DNA of 64,000 nucleotides. Source: Hypoxylon rubiginosum (taxonomy: Eukaryota; Ascomycota; Sordariomycetes; Xylariales; Hypoxylaceae). The stretch lies in NCBI GenBank assembly GCA_902806565.1, contig CADCXA010000006.1, forward strand, positions 1,054,001 through 1,118,000, given 5' to 3'. Shown here in pieces: positions 1 through 10,856 of the stretch. The notes beneath the pieces were generated by a model that saw only the letters and a list, made by a program, of their open reading frames with translations, searched no databases and was not told the origin of the DNA. A program made the position numbers and the translations under genes. Positions within the stretch are counted from its first letter, which is position 1. The number at the start of each line of letters is the position of its first letter.

Positions 1-1498
1 TGAGGGATCTGTGCTAGGTATGTGTTGACGAACCACTGTCTTCTGCCTCTTCATTCTTGAGAGTTGTTTTAAGGTACTGTCAAATCCATACACCCGCTGT
101 ACGTATGACGATAGGGACAGTATTCAAGGATGATCGAGATGGTGTGTGAAGTAGACAAGACATGATCGCGCTCTCGGGAAAGATATTTCAATTGTGAAGC
201 CATACAAGTTCATGCATAGTAGACTTATTACCTCTCAGCCGTCCTCCTTAAACCGGAGCGCCTAGTTGCCTCCTAGCGTGAATGAACACACCACGTTCCA
301 CTCATACTAAGCCTATAACTGATTAGCAAAGCGGGGGGGTAAGCTAGATAATTTTCAGCAGAGCGCCGTCTACTCTCTCAGTTCCTACGCCTTCTTTAAT
401 ACCTACGGTCAAAATACGAGGTTATACTGGCTAGGTAACCAGCCGCTACCAGGAAGCCCTTAGGTGTCAGAATTTTAGTACTAAGACGGATCTATCGGAG
501 ACAGCAAGCGCCCTGAGCAGCACGACAGATAATGGGACTCTCAGCTCTAGCATGATATTGTCGGAAGACTATTAACTTAAGACTATACATATCCTCATAC
601 TACCATCAAGCCTACAACATCTTCTCGCTTTTAACAACATTGGATCACTACTGAGATGATATACCCGCCGACAAGCAAAGTCAAGACCCCTGTGACGTTC
701 ATCTCCAACGGAATATCTTGTCCAGGTTGAAATCAAGGTCTAATTAGTAGAACGTGAAGGAGCTCACCGAATGGACTAGTGCGCTTAATATTTTTTCAAT
801 CTATACTATAATACAGCTACGAAGTTGGGCGCCTAACGCACCACGGTGGTCGAAACAAGCTTTGAGAATGTTAGGGGACTCAAAGCCCCAGATGTTGATG
901 ATCGTACATACTTTTTAGTGAAGACTGCCCCGGAGCGAGATGAGTATATTCCAAGATCCTTAGGGCCCTTGTTGATCCAACTGATCATCATTTTGTGGAA
1001 GCGTTCCCGAAGCGGCAATGATGTGGAGTAAAATGCGCCCCAAACATGCGTAGGCGATATGTAGGATGCATTATCAAAGGTATGGAACTGCTACTTAAGT
1101 GGTAGTCGATGCTTGTGCCACATATACCTGGTACATAAGATCGTATAAGACCAGGACAGGCCCAATACAAGGGTAGTCAAAGTCACTGCTTCGCCGTTCG
1201 CTTAAGTTATCTTCATCGAAGCGATGATTGGGTAAGTTTCTTTTTATATGAACCTGATGGCCATTACTTCACGAGCCTGCTAATTAACCTTGCTCGATGT
1301 CTTCGCGTTTATTAAGCGTAAAGACCCTCATTAGGTATTTCTGGTCCTTTACTACTTTTGTGCTTGAATTCAGTTTGCCACGATGATCAAATCATCTTCC
1401 TTCTACTCTCTCTCCCTCTCTCTCTCTGCGTCTTTCCCTCCCTGCTTAGGTATGCATCAAATAGCACGACCCTTTGAGAACCACCTTGATATCCCCCA
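1..1498. other. Gene-less left edge
   Basis: No gene model is supportable here. A stop-poor frame on the plus strand around 846-1031 reads like protein (about 60 codons) but has no ATG start, no recognisable motif and an equally long overlapping frame on the minus strand, so it could be chance or a relic. A CT-rich tract (about 1400-1440) lies just downstream of the small secreted protein gene. Confidence 0.5.
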
Positions 1499-2067
1499 TC
1501 ACAGCACAGCCTCTGTCTCGCAGAAGAACATGGAGGATCCCAGCAGATGAACCGTCTCGTCGGTCTGCGTGGGGCAGTCGAGCTGGTACACGAAGGTTCG
1601 GTTCAGGTAGCACTGGCCGCTCTTGAGGTTGTTCACGTCGACCATGGCATAGTTGCGGCTCTTGTAGATGGCTGGACGAACAGATAGCTTCGTTAGTCTC
1701 AAAATTTCTTTTTTTTATCACGATGGAGAGAAATATGCCCTTGCTTACTGTGGTGGCCCGGCTTCTGGCCGAGGGTGTTGAACTCGACGATGTCCAAGGG
1801 GTCTCGGTAGAAGGGAGGGCCGACATCGTCGCCGGGTACCATGCGCACGCCCGGGTGGCTGCCGCTGGCGTCGCCGACGTTAAGCCAGATCTCGAAGCCC
1901 AAGAGGTCGTCCTCGCAGGTGATGTCGGGGTCCTTGAGGAACGCGACGCCGGCCTCGGTTACCGCGTCTCGGCCCGTGTCGTCGACTCTGTTCATGTAGC
2001 CCATCCAAAAGTCGGCGACGGCGCCCTGGATGGCGGCTGCGGCGAGGATGACAGCAGTAGCCTTCAT
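1499..2067 (-). CDS. Small secreted protein, unknown function (2 exons)
   Basis: Exons 1749-2067 and 1672-side partner 1499-1671 join across a 77-nt intron (1672-1748) with a GTAAGC donor, a CTAAC branch point and a CAG acceptor. The spliced frame gives 163 residues. The start (MKATAVILAAAAIQ) begins a clear signal peptide ending near residue 19, so secretion is expected. The mature part is acidic and holds four cysteines (motifs ITCEDD, GQCY, LDCP, FFCE), which could form two disulfides. I recognise no domain. Size, signal peptide and cysteine content fit a small secreted protein or candidate effector, but that role is inference. The exon model is well supported because both sides of the intron read as one continuous frame. 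Confidence 0.75.
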
Positions 2068-4035
2068 TCTGAGGATTTTGATGATTGTAGCAATAAGTTG
2101 GGTTGTGTACAGAGGGCAAGGCAGCGGAAGTGCTGTGTTGACGTAATTTGAGGATGCAAGGAGAAAGTTGCCGATTCCCAAGTGCACGGAAACGAAACAC
2201 GACAGCTTAATGTAGTCGGTACGTGGTATCGGTACGTGGTGGTGAGTCAATCGCGAAGAAGGAACGAGCTGCTAGAGCTGCCCAAGGGACCAATTTAGCA
2301 ATATCAGGATATTCGTCTGTGCAATTAGTTGCTGAGGAGCCGCCTCGTTGCCTAGGGACGTTCTTATTGGCAGGTTCCAGATTGTTGAAGCAAACTTGAT
2401 ACCTGGATGGTATGTTTGCAAGTTGGAGGTCCCTATCGGTCACGTTTTGAGACTTTTCATTTGACGTCTCCGTCAGGTAGATAGGGCAGATAACCTTAGG
2501 CAGGTACGGCCCCAAAAATTATTTGATCTGGTTTGTCTACGATTCCCCAGCAACGGTGCTGTTGGTGGGTGATCTGAAAAAGTCAACTAAGCGGCTCACG
2601 GGTGAGGTAATGGACTGGAATATCATAACCTCACTCTCCAAACATAAAAATTCCCAATTCACGTCTATTACGTATCAAATCCACCAATTCATATCGAATA
2701 TAGTACCTGCTAAAAGTTATTGACCATCAAATTCACCTCTAACCAATAAGTCGCCTTCGAGGTTGACCCATATGAGACCTCTCATAGACAATTCCACTGT
2801 TGCATATGCTCTTGCTCATTCATTTTTTTATTAAACATGTCCTTTCAAACACCATCTCGACGACCTCTTTCCTTAGCTAATTACCAAGGTAATTCAATAA
2901 TTTGTCTCCCACGTGCCTGGTTTTAGACGAGGGTTATGTCGAAATTATTTCCCCATTTTCCCTATTTTCTCTAGAAGCTGTTCCTCTCAATTGGAAAATC
3001 GAATACGGCGATTGATTGGTTACCTAATGAGCTAGATGCGTTGTAAGATTAGTGCATTAGTCCTTCTTACCTGCTAGCTTAACTGGCCTAGATACCCTTA
3101 GGGGTAGCTAAGGGGTAGCTTAGGAAGAGCGTGTATAAATAAATGGAAATATCTAATGTTGTTTAAAACTCGAGCTATTGTGCCGCCCCCGTACTACTAT
3201 GTACTATGTAGGAGGATCTCTTGTATACATATTAATAGGTCAGACGGTGCATCTAGTGTTACCAAAATAGCGCTGTCTTTTTGGTGCGTGGAGCTACGTA
3301 CCCCACGCTTGCAGAAACAGGAAATTTCCTACCAGGTCTGCTATTCTGATTGGTTTGGTCGAGGCCCGACGGGGCTTGCATTCATCCGCCTTCCCCCTCC
3401 TCATTTGTAAGACACGGAGAGCGCCGTTGCATCTAACATGCCGGAGGGCCCACTACGAAGCCGACTCTAATGTATATCCGAGTCCATGAACCTTGACCCG
3501 AGCCGGGGCGGGCAATTAGTCTTGTGGCTTCAGCCCATGCGACACCATGCGATACCCCTGGAGCTCATGCGGCACCCCTGAAGCTGAACCCAAATGGTTG
3601 GGCGCCGCACGCCAGTAGGATTTTTGCTGAAACTATTAGCATTATGGAATGATTATCATCGCCGCAAGGTTCATTTGGGTTCAGTGGCTTAGAGCTCTCA
3701 GTGGGTCGGTCGGATGGTCGCTATTCGCGCTGGAACTCATCTCGCTTCTTGCTGCCACTAGGAAAATAGTTATAAATATGTCCCACGATTAGGAGCTTCA
3801 TATATAAAGTTGTAAATAACAGCACAGTCAAACAATTAATTTTTTCATAAGGCACAACAGTCGAAACTCGGAGCCAAACATCCAATTGCACGGCATTTCA
3901 ACTCGCATCTCAGATCCATATAAACCTAAAGGTGTCCGCCTTCGAACTGAGAATATTTGGTTGCTTTTGGCACCGTACAACACCGGCAGCATCTTTTTCA
4001 CAGCATCCTAATCATAAAACTAATCCCACGCAACA
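2068..4035. other. Intergenic region
   Basis: This is the spacer between two diverging genes, and no coding region is supportable. It contains an imperfect 20-bp direct repeat at 3546-3585 (two units, 17 of 20 identical by eye) and a tandem AGGGGTAGCT-type repeat near 3098-3122. A TATATAAA stretch near 3800 lies about 230 bp upstream of the dehydrogenase start and may belong to its promoter. Confidence 0.5.
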
Positions 4036-5040
4036 ATGACTTCCTTCCGCAAAGTTGTCATCACCGAATTTGGTGATGCCGACGTCCTCAAAGTTGTCGA
4101 CGACGTCTGCCCCCCTCCGCCGGCTGGCCACATACAGATCGCGACCGAGTACGCCGGCTTGGGCGGCGCCGACATCAACATGCGAATGGGCATCTTCCCG
4201 TTTCAGAAGAAGGCCCCCCTTACTCCCGGATACGCCTTGATCGGGACCGTCCGCGCCAACGGCGAAGGCTGCAACGCTTTCAAAGTCGGCGACTCCGTGG
4301 TCGTCCTGACCAAGTACGACGCGGATTCGCAGCTCGTCAACCAGCCCGAAAAGTACTGCGTCAAGGTGCCCGACGGCGTCGACCACAGACAAGCGACGGC
4401 GCTGGTGTGCGACTGGCTCACCGCGTGGGCAATGGTCAAGCGTTCGGCAAAGGTTTCCAAGGGCCAGAAGGTCTTTATTCATGGCATCAGCGGCGCAGTG
4501 GGCAGCGCCGTTATGATTTTGAGCCGGCTCCAGGGAGCCGAAGTGTACGGCACAGCGAGCGCGCGCAACCACGACACCATCCGGCAATACGGCGGCACAC
4601 CGTTTGTCTACACCGACAAAAAGTGGATCGAGAGCATGAAGGAGCTGGGCGGCGTGGACGCGGTGTTCGACTCGCTCGGGTTCGAAAGCTTCGACGAGAG
4701 CTACTCCATCCTGGCTCCGAAAGGCATCGTCGTGGCCTTCGGTAACAATAAGGGTGTGCTCGACGAAGGGAAGGCTAAGAGCCCGGTACCAGCGATAGTA
4801 AAGCTGGTTTCGCGGAATTTCAATCCGTTAACGTGCAAGAGGACCACTTTCTTTGCCATCGGTCGCGACCAGTCTACATATAAGTCCGACGTCGCGGAGC
4901 TGCTAGACATGGCAAAGAAAGGAGACTTCACCGTCCCGATCAAGAGCATCTGGAACTTGGAAGATATTCAGACTGCGCATCGCGAGTGGGGCGGTGGAAG
5001 CGGCATCGGCGTGTTGCTGATCAAGGTCGCCGATGATTGA
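4036..5040 (+). CDS. Medium-chain dehydrogenase/reductase, quinone oxidoreductase-like
   Basis: Intronless 334-residue protein starting at ATG 4036 in an ACAATG context. It has the MDR layout: an N-terminal GroES-like catalytic fold (about residues 10-130, with PLTPGYALIGTV and VGDSVVVLTKYD) and then a Rossmann fold. The nucleotide-binding turn is GISGAVGSAVM at about 150-160, and VFDSLGFESFD matches the VDxxG region after the third strand. The catalytic and structural zinc cysteines of classical alcohol dehydrogenases are absent, so the zinc-free quinone oxidoreductase/VAT-1-like branch fits best, with NADPH as probable cofactor. The substrate cannot be told. The gene stands alone and is most likely cytosolic. 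Confidence 0.85.
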   Translation: MTSFRKVVITEFGDADVLKVVDDVCPPPPAGHIQIATEYAGLGGADINMRMGIFPFQKKAPLTPGYALIGTVRANGEGCNAFKVGDSVVVLTKYDADSQLVNQPEKYCVKVPDGVDHRQATALVCDWLTAWAMVKRSAKVSKGQKVFIHGISGAVGSAVMILSRLQGAEVYGTASARNHDTIRQYGGTPFVYTDKKWIESMKELGGVDAVFDSLGFESFDESYSILAPKGIVVAFGNNKGVLDEGKAKSPVPAIVKLVSRNFNPLTCKRTTFFAIGRDQSTYKSDVAELLDMAKKGDFTVPIKSIWNLEDIQTAHREWGGGSGIGVLLIKVADD

Positions 5041-5598
5041 TTCTCATCGATGGATTTTGGTTTCATTGCTCTTTCGTGTTTACTATCATATCCATATCGT
5101 ATCATTTTGACGAATACCCTAGCTAGACGAAAATGTTCATGAGTTTACTGTGTTTGGTTTGCTATTTGATGTATCTTACTACGAGCTGTGATGAATTGAG
5201 CAAGGCATCTGACCGATTTAAGACTGAACTCTTTTCTCGAAGCACCGAATTCTGCGGGTTTATACCCAAGAAATTAGTTTCAATAGCAGTGAAGAGAAAT
5301 GTGTGCTTTGACCCCTTAACCCCTTAATAGAGTAATGCTATTGCTCACCTATGAGAACTCCTGGAGCTAACAGACTGACATCGGAGGAGGACCGTCAGTT
5401 CCCCCAGGGCACATAATTTCGGGTATGATATCGTTCTAATAACTTCCTATATCGCGTACGTTTACGAAAATAAGACAGCTTTCTCCCGTTCGTCACGAAA
5501 TATGACTCTTTTAAGCAAGCTGGGTTATCGATGAGAGTTCCTTGCGACCTGTCGCAAAACAGACAAGACCGAACGCGAATCACGCTTGAATCTAAATA
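5041..5598. other. Spacer before the HET pseudogene
   Basis: Nothing coding is recognisable. It directly precedes the first readable HET fragment. I looked here for the missing N-terminal part of the HET protein and did not find it convincingly, so the 5' end of that gene is either deleted or decayed beyond recognition by eye. Confidence 0.4.
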
Positions 5599-6515
5599 AT
5601 GTTTTGGGGGTCATTTCGAAGTGGGCGACTTGCTGAGGAAGTATTGATATATTTAATATACTTCTGTAGGCCGCTTGGAATTCGTTACCTTAGGATTGAC
5701 GTACTCTGTGTTATCCAAGATAGTTCGGAAGATTGGGCTTGCGAATCTCTCAATGGCTTCGTACTATGGGAACTGAACTGTATGCTTAGCTGCTACGAGG
5801 TCGCCGGGCCACGATGGCGGATTTCAACCAGTGAATACGAGAATGGAGTACCAGTCCCGCTAGCCGCATCTTCGTCACGGAGAAGCTGCCTGAAATAGCT
5901 CACTGTTGGTCGGCGAAGAAGTATCCACACGGGGAACACTGCTCGCTGTTAACCCGGGCCTGGGTATATCAGGAGATGAGCTCGTCTTCGAATGTAAACA
6001 GCACACGGTAACTTCCCACAAGGACGGTGATCGGTGATTCTTAGACCAAAGCCCATGATACGTACTACGCGACACACCACGATCTGACCAAAGTCGACAA
6101 CACGACCAAGATTAGCACGAGTGGCATTCGTGGGTTCGTGCATATGGCAGACTAAATCTGACGCACGTGAGCGACAGGCTTTCAGCGATAAGCGATGTAG
6201 CTTAGCAAGTTAAAGGGAGAAGGGAAGCCAATAGAATGCCTGCCGGACGCTACCTCGCTAGGCTGTGGGAGGAGACGTTGCTTAACGATATGTCGTGGTG
6301 TGCTGAGCTTGATAGGGTGCAAGTGCGCGAGATGAAGAAACAAACAACAGTGCTTCTTATTAGAGCACTAACGCAAGACTCATTCGGGACGTGGTGAAGA
6401 TGAAGCCTGACGAATACATGGCGCCTTCGTGGTCGTGGGCAAGTAAGTGCCGGTGATGTAAATCTTATGACAAGCAATTCGAGCGGATATTAGTAAAGTT
6501 AATACGAATACTTTA

Positions 6516-6812
6516 AAGATGTAAGTAGGTAAATTATTTATTTATTACGAATTATTAAGGAAAAATACAAATATCTAGGTAATTATAGATATTGGGTATT
6601 GGGGAGAAAAAAAAAAAAAAAGTGTCACCAAGGGGATTCGAACCTACAGGCAACCACAGTAAATTTTTTTTCAAAAAGGTAACATTCCCGAGCTAACCAA
6701 CTAGGCCACTACCTTCCGTAACCACCAACGAAGGATGGAGAGTACAGTCACGGCGTTAGCGGGAGCCTGGGACATGTTGAATTACTGCTGCATTAAAACA
6801 TATTATAAGCTT
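6516..6812 (-). mobile_element. Possible SINE-like insertion in the HET pseudogene
   Basis: HET-like coding sequence stops near 6510 and resumes by about 6840. The segment between is AT-rich, non-coding and carries a tRNA-type internal promoter on the minus strand followed by a 15-nt poly-T tract (plus-strand A run 6607-6621). The 7-mer TACTTTA occurs at both borders (6509-6515 and 6813-6819), which would fit a target-site duplication. Element identity is inference: no second copy exists in the window to define its ends, and a 7-bp match in AT-rich DNA can be chance. Confidence 0.4.
6630..6715 (-). pseudogene. tRNA-like sequence with A and B boxes
   Basis: On the minus strand TGGCCTAGTTGG (6697-6708) fits the A box and GGTTCGAATCC (6634-6644) is a perfect B box, about 64 bp apart, with an oligo-T terminator just downstream. 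No 7-bp acceptor stem can be formed, and the T stem pairs only at its two loop-proximal positions, so this is not a functional tRNA. A tRNA pseudogene or the head of a tRNA-derived SINE fits better. The A box resembles the class II (Ser/Leu) type. Confidence 0.55.
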
Positions 6813-7418
6813 TACTTTAGGTAGGTACGGGCTAGTGTCTTGAGCCTGCTGAGTTTGCACCATTTTGCTACAAGACGTACCTGTGTCAGTTAGTCGACGT
6901 CCAGATACAGACTGTTGGGCCAAATGAATTCAGCAAGGTCACAACCGGGTATGTGCTGTTGCAAGGTCGAATATTGGAGACGAGATGGGATGAGACCGAT
7001 GGCGAAATGTGCTTGAAGAGTGTGTTCGGAACCAGACTATCTCTACCCCCTACCGGCGATAGAGAAATGGTATGGTTTCCTGACTATAGCATCCGCCCCG
7101 AGGGAAAGCACAAGCTACCGAAGGACAAGAAGGTGTATATAATGCCGCTTGTGTCTCGCCTAATTTTGGGGAGAGACGACGATGCCGATATAAAGATGCG
7201 CTTCTGTATAGGGAAAGTCAAAGTCGAGGTTGTCTATCTCGTCCGCAAGTGCATCTAGTCGGCCGCTGCAACGACTATGTATGAAAGAGTTGGCTGAATA
7301 CACAGGTTCGGATTGGGAAAAGGTGCCTGGCATGAGAAAAGCAAGAGATAGCCACGAAACTCTTGACAGCATAAGATTGTATAAGCTTGGTAACAATGTC
7401 GTGAAGCTCCGGACATAA

Positions 7419-9255
7419 CCGCAATCCTAAACGGTGCACAGTAGAAAGCCTGTCCAGATATGACAATCTACTCGGGCAGTGAGACAGCAGCCGACCCCGC
7501 CGGTTCACCAGCGGTAAATCAACCGCGATGATGTCAAATGATTATCAGAGGTGACGACTAAGGCTCGAATATCCTCGATAGAGCCATGGGAAGATGGTGA
7601 AGCTGTCGCTAATCAAAAGAGACATTCTAATTGTCTGATTGTTTTGACAGGTGATCGACTGTCAGACTCAAGTAGAAAGGCGGATGAATAAGGGTCCAAA
7701 AACAAGCTTTTCGGATCGAATCCGGTTGTACCGTCAGTGGAGAATTGGCGGAGCTGGAGGTGTGGCCGGTAAGAGTTCACGAGATAGGTACCTAAAGTAT
7801 ATTTAGACTTGGTGACGTCAGTACGAGACAGGGCGAGGCAGGGCAAAACAGGGCCACCACAAGTTCAGCTAACACGAGCAGAATAAACGCTAGGAACGGT
7901 CTTGATAGCTGGGGATTCCCCTATGTTGTCGATGTTTACCATGCCTCTCCCCTGTCTGCCCTGTATCGCCTTTCGCCCACCATCCCTTTGCTTTGACCTT
8001 TCTGCCTTTACAAGGTAACTTTGCTTGACTGACATCTCGCCCGGTTTCAACACTAAGTAAATGGTGTCAGCCAGCGCTGTTGTCAGCTCTCATAATCATA
8101 AAGTGGCGACTTTCTATTCTGTTTTTTTTCTGTCTTTCGTAATGTTGCATGACAAACCTGAGAGAGCGAGACGTATCCTCCAGGCCACAGTCCGAGACCT
8201 GTGCCATATCCCCCAAGAAATGAACCATCCGGCAACGAAGGGGGTCGGAGTAGGGGGATAAGAGCCTCCATTTGAAGGTAGTACGTAAGTCAAAGGTCAA
8301 ATGCACCTCAGAGATCTCGGAAGTAAAGCACCATGATGAAAGGGATGAGACCGAACCATGCAGTCCCTTTGCGTCGTGCACACAAATAAAGATTCGGAGC
8401 TACCAACTGCCAGGTGATTGGAAGTTCTGAAGATGGCGTGCATGCAGAAGAGGAGGCTGTAGATCGTGGTCCCAATTTTCTACTAATCCCAAGGTTCCGG
8501 GCTGGCCAGGATTGCGTAGATTTGCGTAGATTTGCGTAGATTCGGTGGCTCGGAATTCCAGATGAGTGCTGAGCCACATTGCGCTATACCCAATTTAGTC
8601 TATTGGCTACCTCTCTCCAACCTCCCTGCCTCCTTGCTTGCTTTGTTTTTACGTTTTATTCTTTTTACAGCCACAAAATGTTCCACATCCAGTAGCTTAT
8701 CGATAGCTACCGGGCGTGCCGGTAGTGCGGGAAACCCTACGAAGGACAGTACCGAGCCTGCCATTTTAAGACATGTAACCAACCTAGACGGAGTATTCTG
8801 GAAATGTCGCCTTCGCCTTCGACACGCGTATGATGGAATACCCCGAGGTGGCCCGTTAGATGCCAGCCGCCAGCCGCAGGGTGTGAGTACGTTCGTACTT
8901 CGCTGCCTCGTATACGTAAGCAGTTCAAAGTTTGCACACGGCTCGGTGAGCCTGTCTCTGCTGAACGCTGAACGGATGTGGTGGGTATCCTCGTGACGAT
9001 CCGTAGGTATAAACTGGTATAAGTGACCGGCTCGATTCCCTTTTTACTCGATCGAAATATTTCACACCCATCCCAATACACGCATACGTCTACCAGACAT
9101 TCCTATTCCGTCTATTATTCCCTAAGTCTACTAAAGGATCTTAATAACCGGGCGATTTCACTTTTATATTAATATCATCTGTCCTTCACACCCCCTTTTT
9201 CTACTAGTCTATATCTCGGTTTTACTACCACATTATCCATAGCATATCCTTTAAA
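7419..9255. other. Intergenic region
   Basis: No gene is supportable. Several frames above 60 codons occur on both strands but overlap one another, lack a conserved look and have no splice-linked partners. A short tandem repeat lies at 8511-8542. The last 200 bases are pyrimidine-rich and probably form the promoter and leader of the gene at 9256. Confidence 0.5.
8511..8542. repeat. 10-bp tandem repeat (TTTGCGTAGA)x3
   Basis: Three adjacent near-perfect copies of a 10-bp unit (first copy starts with A), followed by a partial copy. Non-coding context. Confidence 0.9.
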
Positions 9256-9861
9256 ATGAAGGTCACTGCCGCTCTTACACTTCTCGCGGCTACTGCCGTC
9301 GTAGCTCAGACTACTACAAATTCTACCACTGCTGCTACCACCGGTGCTACCGACGTCAACGCCAGCACCGCCAGCGAGACCGTCGCTGCTAGTACTAGCA
9401 CCAGCACCAGCACCAGCACAGCTACCGACGTTGTTGTCGATACTAGCAGCAGTGATAGCAGCAGCAGCAGCACCGTGGATTCCGCTGCTGTTGAATCTAC
9501 TACAGATACTGCCACTCTTGTCGTTTCCACTACCGCTGCCGGTACGGGCTCTGTCGCAACCGGAAACTTGACGGGAACCGCGTTCGCCTCCGCAACCGGC
9601 ACTGGTGGCACCGCCGTCGGCTCTGCCTCAGCGTCGTTCAGCTCGGCTTTCAATGCTAACTCTACGTTAGCGACCAGCGTCGGCAACGGAGAGGCGACCG
9701 CTACGCCCTCCGGTCCCACGACTACGTTCGACACCGGCGACACGGCCGCGACTGCTTCCTCTACTCTCTTGCCCGACGAGGGTGCCGGCGTCGCCCTCCA
9801 GGCTAGCACGACTGGCATGTTGGCCCTCTTCGGCGTGGCTGCTGCGTTCCTGCTATCTTAA
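9256..9861 (+). CDS. Ser/Thr-rich GPI-anchored cell-wall protein
   Basis: Single-exon protein of 201 residues. It has an N-terminal signal peptide (MKVTAALTLLAATAVVAQ), a body made almost only of Thr, Ser, Ala and Val with STSTSTST and DSSSSST runs, and a hydrophobic tail (MLALFGVAAAFLLS) after a small-residue stretch, as expected for GPI addition. Several NST/NLT-type sequons suggest N-glycosylation besides dense O-mannosylation. The expected place is the plasma membrane or cell wall. There is no catalytic domain, so a structural or surface-coating role is the likely one. The AGC/ACC trinucleotide runs make this gene prone to length change between strains. A minus-strand frame inside it is a shadow. 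Confidence 0.85.
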   Translation: MKVTAALTLLAATAVVAQTTTNSTTAATTGATDVNASTASETVAASTSTSTSTSTATDVVVDTSSSDSSSSSTVDSAAVESTTDTATLVVSTTAAGTGSVATGNLTGTAFASATGTGGTAVGSASASFSSAFNANSTLATSVGNGEATATPSGPTTTFDTGDTAATASSTLLPDEGAGVALQASTTGMLALFGVAAAFLLS

Positions 9862-10856
9862 AAAAGGGGGGGAATAGTGAAGCATGGAACCTCTTCTACT
9901 AAGTCTTATCGGAGGATATACCCATCCCCTTGTCGTTTACATTTTCTATTCTTCGGTCGGTCTCTCTTGTGTGTATACCGGCCAAACCAGGCTGGCCCTC
10001 GGGAGGCTGGGCTTTTATTTCCATTCTCATTATCACATTTTTTAATCTAATTACTCGGGGATTATTGGAAAAACAAAGGAAATCATCACGGCGGCGGCTA
10101 TTGGTAATCAGCATCGGAAATGGCGTTGCGGCAACATGCCTCATATATACTTGGCAGTAGATATCGCACCTGGGGCAGCCCAATCGGATTACCCCCAACC
10201 ATATAACCAGCACATATACGGCTGGAATCGTGGTTATTGTTTGATAATTGGATGGAGGGAGAGACTTGGCTAATTACTCTAGAGTTGAGAGAGACGCTTC
10301 GGATGCTTTAATGTTAGTACCTAGAGTTGAACAAAATATATTTGTTGGTGTTGTATATGCAACGCGCGTCTAGACTTTATTGTGAATGGCCACCAAATCT
10401 GTGCGTGAAAAGTAAGAAACATACCAGTTGGTATTGTGCCTCAACAACTTACTATAGAGCGACCACTCTAGTATAAGGTTATATACTACATGACGGAATA
10501 TCACTTGCTCGAAACCTTCTAAGCTGAGATACCGATATGAAAATGCAAGATTCCTTTCTTCAGATACATGAATGCAACCCCGACTCTCTGTATTAGCACA
10601 TGGTATGTAAAGGTGAAGGTTCAACTCGAAAGTATGCTTAAACCACGCGCGCTGTTCCCCATCTAATATCGTGATATTAACTCCTCCCAAATGCAAGATG
10701 CAATATGTCCGCTTCCAAAACCATCCCGGTCGCCATCGATCTATATGCAGAAGCTCCCGAGCTAACTATGTATGTATGCCGATCGCACCTTTCGTACACC
10801 CCACCTCCCTTCTTTTGTTGAAGTGCCCCCTTTTCAAGCCACAGTACGTTACTGTA
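9862..10856. other. Convergent intergenic region
   Basis: Space between the 3' ends of two converging genes for GPI-type proteins. I see no coding region, RNA gene or clear repeat. Confidence 0.5.

Larger units (their letters stand above)
5599..7418 (+). pseudogene. HET-domain (heterokaryon incompatibility) pseudogene
   Basis: Pieces of one HET protein are readable in order, but in changing frames. LGIRYLRIDVLCVIQDSSED (from 5671) is the hallmark HET block. A frameshift then leads to MASYYGN-stop-TVCLAATRSPGHDGGF (from 5753, TGA at 5774). LLTRAWVYQE (5946) is followed in another frame by GDELVFECKQHTVTS (5972). Next come WVRAYGRLNLTHVSDRLSAI (about 6125), GRYLARLWEETLLNDMSW (about 6242) and YMAPSWSWAS (about 6415). 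After a gap of about 300 bp of unrelated sequence the C-terminal part resumes (LVDVQIQTVG at 6890, then GYVLLQGRILETRWDETDGE), and a last frameshift leads into LAEYTGSDWEKV up to the stop at 7418. HET proteins trigger cell death on fusion of unlike individuals. This copy cannot encode one. Confidence 0.88.

Noticed and set aside
6630..6715. Functional tRNA gene
   Set aside because: The A and B boxes are good, but no acceptor stem forms and the T stem has mismatches, so it is called a tRNA-like pseudogene.
8532..8996. 154-codon plus-strand frame
   Set aside because: Overlaps another minus-strand frame of similar length, has no conserved look and begins in a tandem repeat.
9306..9818. 170-codon minus-strand frame
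   Set aside because: Shadow of the Ser/Thr-rich GPI protein; it is almost only Val, Leu and Ala.
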